Source: an uncultured Phocaeicola sp. (lineage in GTDB: Bacteria; Bacteroidota; Bacteroidia; Bacteroidales; Bacteroidaceae). Taken from it: a stretch of DNA of 64,000 nt. Location: assembly GCA_944320605.1 (NCBI GenBank), contig CALUIE010000002.1, positions 45,329 through 109,328 of the forward strand. Direction: 5' to 3'. Each line of letters opens with the position of its first letter. The stretch's first letter is position 1. Below, piece by piece: positions 20,132 to 29,007 of the stretch. The notes under the pieces were generated by a model. It worked only from the letters and a program-made list of their open reading frames with translations. It was not told the DNA's origin and made no database searches. Made by a program: the position numbers and the translations under genes.

Positions 20132-20950
20132 CTATATCTTGTAAACGAGATCACGGACAAACGCAGCCCATGCAGAATGCGAACGAGACTTGTCAAAAGT
20201 CTGCCACGGTATAGGTTTTCCAATAGTTATTTTGAATGTCTTATGCCTGTTTTTATACATTTCATCAGCCAGATACAACATGGCTATATTAAACTTTATA
20301 CCAAGGAACTTACAAAGATTAGCCAAATTATAAAAGAAATCGGAATTCCGACCTTCAAAATGAACAGGCACCACATCTCTTTGAGTTTCTATACTCTTGG
20401 TTATAAAAGTTTTCTTCCATTCCAAATCTTTTATAACACCATTACGGCGTCTGGAACATAAACCGGCAGGAAACATTATTATATGTTGATCGGAACGGAA
20501 TCCGGCTTCCACCATGCGCGGGAAGTCCCTTGACTGCGAGCCTGTTTTGTTGATTGGGATACAAAGTGGAGCCAAGCCGTGCAGATTCATTAAAAGATCG
20601 TTTACAAGGTATTTGATTTTTCCGTCATAATGCTTGCCAAGCACATAACCAAGAGCTATACCGTCCTGTCCCCCCAATGGATGATTTGAAACGAATGTAC
20701 ACAACCTGTCATCAGGCAGATTTTCAAGTCCTTCAACCTCTAATTTAATATCAAGATAGTCCATACAAGCCTCTAAGAAATCGACTCCTGTCTTATCCGA
20801 CACACTCGAAAGGAAAGCGTTTATCTCATCCTGATGAACTATGCGTTTAAGATAAGAAACGACAAAACGAGGCACACGGCGAGCCTTGCTACCCGCTTTT
20901 TCCTTTAATATCTTATCAATATCTATCAGAAAAACCGAACTGTCTGACAT
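20132..20950 (-). CDS. glsA: 1-acyl-glycerol-phosphate-type O-acyltransferase (GlsA/OlsA-like)
   Basis: A 272-residue PlsC-superfamily acyltransferase. The catalytic histidine block is 'SNHPLGGQDG' at about residue 88, and the substrate-binding block appears as 'MFPAGLCSRRRNG' at about residue 162. In the glycine-lipid pathway this enzyme adds the second acyl chain to the hydroxyl of the N-acyl-glycine made by GlsB. No strong membrane helix is seen, so membrane association is probably peripheral. It is first in the two-gene minus-strand operon and divergent from the cell-division cluster, with a 509-bp gap holding a 22-bp repeat array. A lysophospholipid acyltransferase role cannot be excluded. 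Confidence 0.83.
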   Translation of the reverse strand: MSDSSVFLIDIDKILKEKAGSKARRVPRFVVSYLKRIVHQDEINAFLSSVSDKTGVDFLEACMDYLDIKLEVEGLENLPDDRLCTFVSNHPLGGQDGIALGYVLGKHYDGKIKYLVNDLLMNLHGLAPLCIPINKTGSQSRDFPRMVEAGFRSDQHIIMFPAGLCSRRRNGVIKDLEWKKTFITKSIETQRDVVPVHFEGRNSDFFYNLANLCKFLGIKFNIAMLYLADEMYKNRHKTFKITIGKPIPWQTFDKSRSHSAWAAFVRDLVYKI

Positions 20951-20983
20951 ATTTATTCTCGTTTAATTTAAAGTTATACACCG

Positions 20984-20991
20984 CAAAAATA
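20984..20991 (-). promoter_or_regulatory. Candidate -7 box for the gls operon
   Basis: The minus strand reads TATTTTTG, an exact TAnnTTTG match, about 33 bp upstream of the glsA start. No convincing -33 TTTG lies at the usual 19-21 bp spacing, so the call is tentative. Confidence 0.45.
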
Positions 20992-21156
20992 GTGTATCTT
21001 TTGCAAAAAGTTACATTTTCAACAAAAAATTATACAATAATACGCTAAAAAAGATGTAATGATGTTTTTTCTGGAAGAGATTTTACATCTGCTTTAAATA
21101 TTCTTTCATTTAATTACGAGGAGTAGTATTATTGCAAAAGTAAGTTCATAAACAGG

Positions 21157-21240
21157 TGCCGACTATTGTAGGCAGAGCGTCCCACTATAGTCAGCAATGC
21201 GTCCCACTATAGTCAGCAGCATTGCCGACTATGGTCAGCA
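21157..21240. repeat. Array A: four semi-palindromic units with 22-bp period
   Basis: Four related 16-bp cores begin at 21159, 21181, 21203 and 21225, exactly 22 bp apart. They read CCGACTATTGTAGGCA, CCCACTATAGTCAGCA (twice) and CCGACTATGGTCAGCA. Each is centred on ACTATAGT or a close variant and approximates the inverted repeat TGCCGACTA/TAGTCGGCA. Linkers are 6 bp. The array lies near the middle of the glsA-rsmH gap, about 210 bp from each start codon. Confidence 0.9.
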
Positions 21241-21385
21241 CCAAAAACAGACACCGGTTTCCGCTGCCTAAACACACTAAATTTCAATAACACATATAAC
21301 CAATACCAAAAGTAAATGTCCAAAATCATACTTTCAGACCATACCTGTTGATAACTTTTAAAAAGATTTTCAGTTTTCCGTTGCT

Positions 21386-21393
21386 AAACTTTG
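21386..21393 (+). promoter_or_regulatory. Candidate -7 box for the division/cell-wall cluster
   Basis: AAACTTTG about 67 bp ahead of rsmH is one base from the TAnnTTTG consensus. A weaker alternative is TAACTTTT at 21352. No clear -33 box is seen for either, so the true start site is uncertain. Confidence 0.35.
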
Positions 21394-21459
21394 TAAGGAA
21401 ATTTATAATTTTACGCCTAAATTGGATAATAAGGTATATAGCACGAAAAAACGACATAT

Positions 21460-22374
21460 ATGGACGATGTAAAACAAACATATCACATACCGGTCCTGCT
21501 GGAAGAAAGCATAGACGGACTGAACCTGAAAAAAGGCGGCATTTATGTTGACGTAACTTTTGGAGGAGGAGGTCATTCCAAAGAAATTTTGCGCAGGATG
21601 GATAAAAGTTGCAGGCTCTACAGTTTCGACCAGGACGAGGATGCCGAAAGAAACATTGTCCGTGATGACAGATTTACTTTTGTCAGAAGTAATTTCAGAT
21701 ATCTGAAGAATTTTCTGCGGTATTATGGAGTGAACGAAGTGGACGGAATATTGGCCGATCTTGGGGTCTCATCACATCATTTCGATGATTCAGAAAGAGG
21801 GTTCTCATTCAGATTCGACGGAAAACTGGACATGCGAATGAACAAAAGAGCCGGTACAACCGCAGCCGACATCGTGAACAGCTATGACGAAGAGAAATTA
21901 GCAGACATTTTCTATCTGTACGGAGAATTAAAAAACAGCAGAAAACTTGCATCGGTGATAGTAAAAAGAAGAAGTGTAAAACCATTTGACACTATCGGCG
22001 ATTTTCTTGAGACTGTGAAACCACTATACGGCAAAGAAAGAGAGAAGAAGGAAATGGCGAAAGTATTTCAGGCTCTAAGGATAGAAGTCAATCAGGAAAT
22101 GGAAGCACTGAAAGAAATGCTGTATTCTGCCACAGAAATGCTTAAACCGGGAGGAAGACTGTCTGTCATAACCTACCATTCATTGGAAGACAGAATGGTA
22201 AAAAACATTATGAAGACCGGAAATGTAGAAGGGAAAATGGAACAGGATTTTTTCGGGAACATAAATACTCCATATAAAACAATAAACAACAAGGTTATTG
22301 TTCCTGATAACAATGAAATAGAAACGAACCCGCGTTCAAGAAGCGCGAAACTAAGAATAGCAGAGAAGAAATAA
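21460..22374 (+). CDS. rsmH: 16S rRNA (cytosine(1402)-N4)-methyltransferase
   Basis: A 304-residue S-adenosylmethionine-dependent methyltransferase (MraW) that modifies C1402 in the decoding centre of 16S rRNA. The SAM-binding loop 'DVTFGGGGHSKEI' is at about residue 30. Further family marks are 'ADLGVSSHHFDD...GFSF' at about residue 100, 'FQALRIEVNQE' at about residue 205, and 'YHSLEDRMVK' at about residue 240. It is the first gene of the dcw cluster here because mraZ is missing. The ftsL-like gene follows after 3 bp. Confidence 0.97.
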   Translation: MDDVKQTYHIPVLLEESIDGLNLKKGGIYVDVTFGGGGHSKEILRRMDKSCRLYSFDQDEDAERNIVRDDRFTFVRSNFRYLKNFLRYYGVNEVDGILADLGVSSHHFDDSERGFSFRFDGKLDMRMNKRAGTTAADIVNSYDEEKLADIFYLYGELKNSRKLASVIVKRRSVKPFDTIGDFLETVKPLYGKEREKKEMAKVFQALRIEVNQEMEALKEMLYSATEMLKPGGRLSVITYHSLEDRMVKNIMKTGNVEGKMEQDFFGNINTPYKTINNKVIVPDNNEIETNPRSRSAKLRIAEKK

Positions 22375-22377
22375 GTT

Positions 22378-22734
22378 ATGGACAACAAAGGCGACACAAA
22401 AAACGAACATAAAAGTACCAATATCACCTGGGGAAGTATCCTCGGAGGAGATATTCTGGCACACGATTTCTTCAAAAGACAGGTAAACCTGCTATGCCTG
22501 ATTGTGGTGCTTACAATTGTATATATAGACAACAGGTATTCCAGTCAGAGGGAAATGATAGAAATAGACAAACTCAAAAAAGAGTTGACAGACATCAAAT
22601 ACGATGCACTCACCATTTCATCAGAACTCACAGAAAGAAGCAGACAGTCGAAAATAGAGACCTACATTTCTGAGAAGAGTACTCCTTTGGCTACTTCAAC
22701 AAAACCACCATACTTGATCAAGGAGGATTATTGA
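22378..22734 (+). CDS. FtsL-like cell-division protein
   Basis: A 118-residue single-pass membrane protein: charged cytoplasmic N-terminus, one transmembrane helix at about residues 37-54, then a short periplasmic helix likely to form a coiled coil (about 58-90). Sequence identity to FtsL is always weak, but size, topology and position between rsmH and the division PBP are diagnostic. In other bacteria FtsL with FtsB and FtsQ activates the FtsW-FtsI synthase. Its stop overlaps the PBP start (ATGA), indicating coupled translation. Confidence 0.82.
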   Translation: MDNKGDTKNEHKSTNITWGSILGGDILAHDFFKRQVNLLCLIVVLTIVYIDNRYSSQREMIEIDKLKKELTDIKYDALTISSELTERSRQSKIETYISEKSTPLATSTKPPYLIKEDY

Positions 22735-24848
22735 TGATACCGGGACATAAGAACTTAACTCTAAGATACACGTTTTTCGTACTGATTATGGCTCTGCTGG
22801 CCATATTCGTAATAGTAAAGGCAGGCATCATAATGTTTGCCGAAAGGCAGTATTGGAAAGATGTTGCCGACAGATTTGTAAGGGAAAATGTAATTGTATT
22901 TCCGACCAGAGGAAACATTATATCGTCCGATGGCAAGCTCATGGCAAGCAGTTTGCCAGAATTCAGGATATACATGGATTTCAAGGCAGGAGGTGTAAAG
23001 AAAGATACAATGTTAATGAATCACCTTCAGGAAATATGCGAAGGATTACACAAGATATTTCCTGACCAAAGCGCGGCTGAATTCAGAAGGACTATTTTGA
23101 AAGGAAGAAAAGCAGGAAGTAGGAATTACCTGTTATATCCAAAAAGAATTTCCTACATTGAATATAAAGAAGTGAAGAAACTTCCAGTCTTTTCGCTTAG
23201 CAGATATAGAAGCGGACTCCACGAACTGGCTTACAACCAGAGAAAGAAACCGTTCGGCTCACTTGCAATGCGTACCTTAGGCGACTTGTATCCAGACACT
23301 GCTTTAGGAGCGAAAAACGGTCTTGAACTGACATACGACAAGTATCTTAGGGGAGAAATAGGTATAACACACAGGCAGAAAGTAAGAAATCAATACCTCA
23401 ACATTATAGATAAAGCCCCTGTTGACGGATGTGACCTAATAACTACTATAGATGTTGACATGCAGGATATTGCCGAAAAAGCTTTAGTAGATCAGTTGAC
23501 AAACCTTGAAGCTGAAGCCGGAGTGGCGATAGTTATGGAAGTCAAAACCGGGGAAGTCAAGGCAAATGTCAATATGACAAGAGCAGGAGACGGTAAATAC
23601 TACGAAATGAGAAACCTTGCGGTAAGCAATCTCATGGAACCAGGTTCCACATTCAAAACCGCCTCTATCATGGTAGCCATGGAAGACGGATACATAACCC
23701 CGGACTATGAAGTCGATACAGAAAAAGGTATTGTGAACATGCATGGCAGCAGAATGAGAGACTGGAACTGGTATAAAGGCGGATATGGAGTAATAGACGT
23801 CACTAAAATCCTTGAAGTATCTTCCAACATAGGTGTTTCAAAAATTATTGACCAGTACTATGGTGACAATCCGCAGAAATTCATAGACGGACTTAAAAGA
23901 ATGAGTATTGACACTCCGTTGGATTTAGGTTTTGCTGGTGAAGCAAGTCCCAAAATATTAGGGCCTAAAGAAAGATATTTCGCCAAAACCACCTTACCAT
24001 GGATGAGTATAGGATACGAAACACAGATTCCTCCTATATATATACTCAACTTTTATAATGCGATAGCAAACGACGGTAAAATGGTAAAGCCCAAATTTGT
24101 TAAAGCCATCACAAAAGACGGAGACATTATAAAAGATTTCCCTACTGAAACAATTAATGAACAGATTTGTTCCGAGAAGACATTGGAACAGATAAGAGGA
24201 ATACTAAAAAGTGTCGTGGCAAACGGTTTGGCAAAACCTGCAGGGAGTAAGTTGTTCAGTGTATCGGGGAAAACAGGTACAGCACAGATATCACAAGGAA
24301 AAGCCGGATATAAAAGCGGAGGAACTAAACACCTTGTAAGTTTCTGCGGATATTTTCCCTCGGAAAATCCTATGTACAGCTGTTATGTAGCCATACAGGC
24401 ACCAAAGGCAAGTCCATCCGGAGGTATACAGGCTGGTAGTGTTTTCAGCAAGATAGCAGAACGTGTATATGCCAAGCATCTGTTTTTCGATCTGGCACAA
24501 GCCAAGGATTCTACTTCCGTTATGATTCCTGATACAAAAAACGGTTTGAAAAGTGAAATTGCATACATACTGGATGAACTTGATATTGACTGTAATGAGC
24601 CGGGAAGTGAAGTAGTATGGTGTAAAACCGCAAACGGCAGTAACAGCGTCCAATTAAGTGAACTAAACACAAATGAGAAATCTGTCCCGAATGTAAGAGG
24701 GATGGGAGCAAAAGATGCTGTATTCCTTTTAGAAGAAAGAGGATTAAGAGTCAGACTGAGCGGCGTAGGAAAAGTTGTCTCACAAAATATTCCACCGGGA
24801 AGTACAGTCAGAAAAGGACAAACAATAACATTAACCCTCAGACAGTAA
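22731..24848 (+). CDS. ftsI: Division-specific class B penicillin-binding protein with C-terminal PASTA domain
   Basis: A 705-residue septal transpeptidase (PBP3/FtsI or Spo VD-like) that cross-links peptidoglycan. One membrane anchor lies at about residues 12-34, then the PBP dimerisation domain. The transpeptidase domain has the SxxK motif S306-T-F-K309, SxN at S364-S-N366, and KTG at K514-T-G, all intact. A PASTA domain occupies about residues 645-705 ('SVPNVRGMGAKDAVFLLEER' and onward). PASTA-bearing FtsI is common in Bacteroidota. It is translationally coupled to the ftsL-like gene and precedes murE by 44 bp. Confidence 0.95.
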   Translation: MMIPGHKNLTLRYTFFVLIMALLAIFVIVKAGIIMFAERQYWKDVADRFVRENVIVFPTRGNIISSDGKLMASSLPEFRIYMDFKAGGVKKDTMLMNHLQEICEGLHKIFPDQSAAEFRRTILKGRKAGSRNYLLYPKRISYIEYKEVKKLPVFSLSRYRSGLHELAYNQRKKPFGSLAMRTLGDLYPDTALGAKNGLELTYDKYLRGEIGITHRQKVRNQYLNIIDKAPVDGCDLITTIDVDMQDIAEKALVDQLTNLEAEAGVAIVMEVKTGEVKANVNMTRAGDGKYYEMRNLAVSNLMEPGSTFKTASIMVAMEDGYITPDYEVDTEKGIVNMHGSRMRDWNWYKGGYGVIDVTKILEVSSNIGVSKIIDQYYGDNPQKFIDGLKRMSIDTPLDLGFAGEASPKILGPKERYFAKTTLPWMSIGYETQIPPIYILNFYNAIANDGKMVKPKFVKAITKDGDIIKDFPTETINEQICSEKTLEQIRGILKSVVANGLAKPAGSKLFSVSGKTGTAQISQGKAGYKSGGTKHLVSFCGYFPSENPMYSCYVAIQAPKASPSGGIQAGSVFSKIAERVYAKHLFFDLAQAKDSTSVMIPDTKNGLKSEIAYILDELDIDCNEPGSEVVWCKTANGSNSVQLSELNTNEKSVPNVRGMGAKDAVFLLEERGLRVRLSGVGKVVSQNIPPGSTVRKGQTITLTLRQ

Positions 24849-24892
24849 GGTTATAACAAGATAAGAATTAACAAACTAAAAGTTCAAAACTT

Positions 24893-26344
24893 ATGTTACT
24901 GAAAGAACTATTGCAAACAGCCGGAAAATATGAAATCTACGGCTCTGATGAAATTGAAATAAACGGCATAGAAATAGACTCAAGAAAAATAAAAGACGGA
25001 AATGCTTTTATTGCAATAAAAGGGACACAAACTGACGGGCACGACTATATATCTAAAGCCATTGAATTGGGAGCGAAAGCTATCGTATGCGAAAAGCTTC
25101 CTGAATCAATTGCTGAAGGCGTATCATACGCTATATTCAACGACACGGAAGATGCCGTAGGCAAAATAGCAACAACATTTTATGGAAATCCTACGGAAAA
25201 GTTGGATTTGGTCGGTGTGACCGGTACAAACGGCAAGACCACAATCGCCACATTATTATATAATATGTTCAGAGCTTTCGGATATAAAGTCGGACTTATA
25301 TCAACCGTGTGCAACTATATAGATGGAGAGGCTATACCAACAGAACATACCACTCCTGATCCTATTACCCTGAACCAGTTATTGGGAAGAATGGCTGACG
25401 AAGGATGTAAATATGCTTTCATGGAGGTCAGTTCCCATTCTGTAGCCCAAAAACGTATCGGAGGCCTTAAATTCGCAGGAGGTATATTCACAAACCTCAC
25501 AAGAGACCATTTAGACTATCATAAGACTGTAGAAAACTATCTGAAAGCAAAAAAAGCATTCTTCGACGGATTACCAAAGACTGCATTTGCCCTTACAAAC
25601 GCAGACGACAAAAACGGTATGGTTATGGTCCAGAACACAAAAGCCAAAGTTGCTACATATTCCTTACGTACTATGGCAGATTTTAAAGGTAAAGTTCTGG
25701 AAGACGGTTTTGAAGGAATGTTGCTGGATATAAACAACACAGAAGTCAACGTACAGTTCATAGGTCGATTCAACGCTTATAACCTATTAGCTGTTTACGG
25801 GGCAGCAAACCTTATAGGTAAGAAACCTGAAGACATCCTTTTGCAACTAAGTACACTCAAGCCGGTAAGCGGACGTTTCGATTCTTTACGCTCTCCGGAA
25901 GGATATACCGCAATAGTGGATTACGCACATACCCCTGACGCCCTTACAAACGTATTGGATGCAATACATGATGTATTGAAAGGAAAAGGAAAAGTTATAA
26001 CAGTAGTAGGTGCCGGTGGTAACAGAGACAAAGGTAAAAGACCTATCATGGCTAAAGAATCTGTAAGACAGAGTGACAAAGTGATAATAACATCTGACAA
26101 TCCACGCTTTGAGGAACCGCAGGACATCATAAACGACATGCTTGCCGGATTAAACAAAGATGAGATGAAAAAGGTCGTTGCCATTACAGACCGTAAAGAA
26201 GCAATACGTACGGCTTGTATGATGGCTTCGCAAGGCGACGTCATACTGATAGCCGGTAAAGGACACGAAAATTATCAGGACATTAAAGGTGTAAAATATC
26301 ATTTTGACGATAAAGAAATAGTAAGAGAGATTTTCGCGAATTAA
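24893..26344 (+). CDS. murE: UDP-MurNAc-tripeptide synthetase (meso-DAP adding)
   Basis: A 483-residue Mur ligase that adds the third residue of the stem peptide to UDP-MurNAc-L-Ala-D-Glu in the cytoplasm, using ATP. The P-loop '[15 protein letters not shown]' is at about residue 108, and the Mur middle and C-terminal domains follow. The specificity motif 'SDNPR' at about residue 402 marks enzymes that add meso-diaminopimelate, as expected for Bacteroidales wall. Length is normal. It lies between ftsI and mraY, 38 bp before the latter. Confidence 0.97.
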   Translation: MLLKELLQTAGKYEIYGSDEIEINGIEIDSRKIKDGNAFIAIKGTQTDGHDYISKAIELGAKAIVCEKLPESIAEGVSYAIFNDTEDAVGKIATTFYGNPTEKLDLVGVTGTNGKTTIATLLYNMFRAFGYKVGLISTVCNYIDGEAIPTEHTTPDPITLNQLLGRMADEGCKYAFMEVSSHSVAQKRIGGLKFAGGIFTNLTRDHLDYHKTVENYLKAKKAFFDGLPKTAFALTNADDKNGMVMVQNTKAKVATYSLRTMADFKGKVLEDGFEGMLLDINNTEVNVQFIGRFNAYNLLAVYGAANLIGKKPEDILLQLSTLKPVSGRFDSLRSPEGYTAIVDYAHTPDALTNVLDAIHDVLKGKGKVITVVGAGGNRDKGKRPIMAKESVRQSDKVIITSDNPRFEEPQDIINDMLAGLNKDEMKKVVAITDRKEAIRTACMMASQGDVILIAGKGHENYQDIKGVKYHFDDKEIVREIFAN

Positions 26345-26382
26345 CCAATATAACGAGTAAACTTAAAAAACTAAAGAACTGA

Positions 26383-27651
26383 ATGTTATACTATCTGTTT
26401 AAATATTTGGAGCAATTTGACTTCCCGGGCGCAAGAATGTTCGGTTACGTCTCGTTCAGAGCTTTAATGGCTGTCATATTGTCGCTTCTGATTTCTGCAA
26501 TATTCGGTGAGTTCTTCATAAACAAGTTGAAGAAAAAACAAATAACAGAAGTCCAAAGAGACGCTTCCATTGACCCTTTCAACGTAAATAAAAAAGGAGT
26601 TCCTACAATGGGAGGTATAATCATCATAGTGGCAATACTGATACCATGTCTGCTTTTGGGGAAGTTGCATAACATATACATGATACTTATGCTGATTACT
26701 ACCGTATGGCTCGGCACATTAGGATTTCTTGACGATTACATAAAAGTATTCAAGAAAGACAAAGAAGGACTTCACGGAAAATTCAAGATAATAGGTCAGG
26801 TAGGTCTGGGATTCATTGTAGGACTTACCCTTTATCTTAGTCCGGACGTCGTTATCAGAGAAAATGTAGAAATACAAAGAAACGGCGAAGTAGTGGACGT
26901 GATACACAAAGCCCAAGATGAGAAATCGACCAAAACAACAATACCTTTCTTCAAAAACAATAATCTTGATTATGCCGATTTGGTAGGATTCATGGGTAAA
27001 CATGCACAGGCGGCAGGATGGGTAGTGTTCGTTATAATTACCATTTTCGTGGTTACGGCTGTTTCAAATGGTGCGAACCTCAACGATGGAATGGACGGAA
27101 TGACAGCAGGCAACTCCGCAATAATAGGTGTCACATTGGGTATATTGGCATACGTATCCAGTCACATTGAGTACGCATCATACCTAAATATAATGTATAT
27201 ACCAGGCAGTGAAGAACTCGTTATTTATATCTGTGCATTTATCGGTGCATTGATAGGATTCTTATGGTATAACGCTTTTCCGGCACAGGTATTTATGGGA
27301 GATACAGGCAGTCTGACAATAGGTGGAATCATAGCCGTATTTGCCATAATCATACATAAGGAATTACTGATTCCTATATTGTGTGGAGTATTCCTTGTAG
27401 AAAACCTGTCTGTAATACTTCAAGTAAAATATTTCCAGAGGGGCAAGAAAAAGGGTATCAAACAAAGAGTTTTCAAGCGTACACCTATACATGACCATTT
27501 CAGGACTACAATGGCGCAGCTTGACCCCAACTGTACATATATATTCACAGGACCAAGTAATGTCTTCCACGAATCTAAAATAACTGTCAGATTCTGGATT
27601 GTTACCATTGTTCTTGCAGCGATTACTATTATAACTTTAAAGATAAGATAA
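26383..27651 (+). CDS. mraY: Phospho-N-acetylmuramoyl-pentapeptide transferase
   Basis: A 422-residue polytopic inner-membrane enzyme that transfers phospho-MurNAc-pentapeptide to undecaprenyl phosphate, forming lipid I. About ten membrane segments are visible. The Mg-binding aspartates are present in 'LGFLDDYIK' (about residue 112) and 'NLNDGMDG' (about residue 235), and the histidine-rich loop 'RTPIHDHF' is at about residue 367. A polar insertion of about 40 residues near 165-205 makes it longer than the E. coli enzyme (360 residues), as in other Bacteroidota. It is 9 bp from murD. Confidence 0.97.
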   Translation: MLYYLFKYLEQFDFPGARMFGYVSFRALMAVILSLLISAIFGEFFINKLKKKQITEVQRDASIDPFNVNKKGVPTMGGIIIIVAILIPCLLLGKLHNIYMILMLITTVWLGTLGFLDDYIKVFKKDKEGLHGKFKIIGQVGLGFIVGLTLYLSPDVVIRENVEIQRNGEVVDVIHKAQDEKSTKTTIPFFKNNNLDYADLVGFMGKHAQAAGWVVFVIITIFVVTAVSNGANLNDGMDGMTAGNSAIIGVTLGILAYVSSHIEYASYLNIMYIPGSEELVIYICAFIGALIGFLWYNAFPAQVFMGDTGSLTIGGIIAVFAIIIHKELLIPILCGVFLVENLSVILQVKYFQRGKKKGIKQRVFKRTPIHDHFRTTMAQLDPNCTYIFTGPSNVFHESKITVRFWIVTIVLAAITIITLKIR

Positions 27652-27660
27652 ATATTCACC

Positions 27661-28995
27661 ATGGCAAAAAGAATTGTCATTTTAGGAGCCGGAGAAAGTG
27701 GAGCGGGAGCTGCCGTTCTGGCAAAGAAAGAAGGATTTGACACGTTTGTTTCAGACATGTCACTCATTAAGGATAAGTATAAATACATGCTTGACAGTAA
27801 AGGTATAGCCTGGGAGGAAGGTAAACACACTGAAGAACTCATTCTGAATGCGGATGAGGTAATAAAAAGTCCGGGGATACCTAACGACGCACCAATGATT
27901 CTAAAGATAAAGGAAAAAAACATTCCTATCATATCTGAAATAGAATTTGCCGGAAGATATACAAAAGCAAAGATGATATGTATTACAGGAAGTAATGGAA
28001 AAACCACCACAACATCGCTTATATATCATATTTTCAAGAAAGCAGGACTGAATGTAGGACTTGCCGGAAATATTGGCCAAAGTCTGGCATATCAGGTTGC
28101 GGAATGCAATTACGACTATTATGTGATAGAGTTAAGCAGTTTCCAGCTTGACAACATGTACGATTTTCATGCGAACATTGCCGTACTGATGAACATAACT
28201 CCTGACCATCTGGACAGATACGAATATAAGATGCAAAACTATGTTGACGCAAAATTCAGAATCATTCAGAACCAGACGGAAAATGACGCGTTCATTTTCT
28301 GGAACGATGATCCTGTAATACAGCGCGAACTGCATAAATATGGAATACACGGTCACTATTATCCTTTTGCAGAAACAAAAGAAGAAGGAACCGTAGCATA
28401 CGTCAAAGAAAAAAGGATATGTTTTACAGAACCAATAGCCTTCAACATGGAACAAGAAGAACTTGCACTTACAGGCAAACATAACCTCTTCAACTCCATG
28501 GCCGCAGGGCTTTCCGCCAATATAGCCGGAATAAAAAAAGAATGTATCCGCGAAGCATTGAGTGACTTTAAAGGCGTTGAACATAGGCTGGAAAAAGTAG
28601 CCAGAATAAAAGGTGTAGAATATATAAACGACTCAAAGGCAACAAACGTAAATTCATGCTGGTACGCACTGCAAAGCATGACGACAAAGACAGTACTGAT
28701 TCTTGGCGGAAAAGACAAAGGAAACGATTACAGTGAAATAGCAGATTTGGTAAAAGAAAAATGCAGTGGTCTTATATTCATGGGACTGCATAATGAAAAG
28801 CTGCATGACTTTTTCGATGGTTTCGGTCTTCCAATCGCAGATGTCAAAAGTATGAAGGATGCAGTTGACGAAGCATATAAAATGGCTAAAGACGGCGAGA
28901 CGGTACTCCTAAGCCCATGTTGTGCAAGTTTTGATCTGTTTAAGAGTTACGAAGACAGAGGAGAACAGTTCAAGGAATGTGTAAAAAAACTATAA
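27661..28995 (+). CDS. murD: UDP-MurNAc-L-alanine:D-glutamate ligase
   Basis: A 444-residue cytoplasmic Mur ligase that adds D-glutamate to UDP-MurNAc-L-Ala. The N-terminal nucleotide-sugar binding motif 'ILGAGESGAGAAVLA' is at about residue 7, the ATP P-loop 'ITGSNGKTTTTSL' at about residue 109, and the Mur C-terminal segment 'YINDSKATN' at about residue 321. Size and motif order are standard. Spacing to mraY (9 bp) and ftsW (12 bp) supports one transcript. Confidence 0.97.
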   Translation: MAKRIVILGAGESGAGAAVLAKKEGFDTFVSDMSLIKDKYKYMLDSKGIAWEEGKHTEELILNADEVIKSPGIPNDAPMILKIKEKNIPIISEIEFAGRYTKAKMICITGSNGKTTTTSLIYHIFKKAGLNVGLAGNIGQSLAYQVAECNYDYYVIELSSFQLDNMYDFHANIAVLMNITPDHLDRYEYKMQNYVDAKFRIIQNQTENDAFIFWNDDPVIQRELHKYGIHGHYYPFAETKEEGTVAYVKEKRICFTEPIAFNMEQEELALTGKHNLFNSMAAGLSANIAGIKKECIREALSDFKGVEHRLEKVARIKGVEYINDSKATNVNSCWYALQSMTTKTVLILGGKDKGNDYSEIADLVKEKCSGLIFMGLHNEKLHDFFDGFGLPIADVKSMKDAVDEAYKMAKDGETVLLSPCCASFDLFKSYEDRGEQFKECVKKL

Positions 28996-29007
28996 TATGC
29001 TATAAAG

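Larger units (their letters stand above)
20951..21459. other. Divergent intergenic region between glsA and rsmH
   Basis: A 509-bp gap with no credible gene on either strand. It holds an AT-rich part next to glsA with a candidate minus-strand promoter and an imperfect inverted repeat (AGATGTAA 21052-21059 / TTACATCT 21083-21090). The GC-richer 22-bp repeat array is at 21157-21240, and an AT-rich part follows before rsmH. In many Bacteroidales mraZ precedes rsmH; I find no MraZ-like reading frame here. Confidence 0.8.

Noticed and set aside
21157-21240. CRISPR array or plasmid-type iterons
   Set aside because: Four units with 6-bp linkers leave no room for spacers and no cas genes occur. Iterons are plausible in period, but no replication initiator gene is near and the chromosome context argues against it.
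27420-28010. A 196-codon minus-strand frame across mraY and murD
   Set aside because: Both overlapped genes are certain from their motifs, and the frame spans their boundary with no independent signal.
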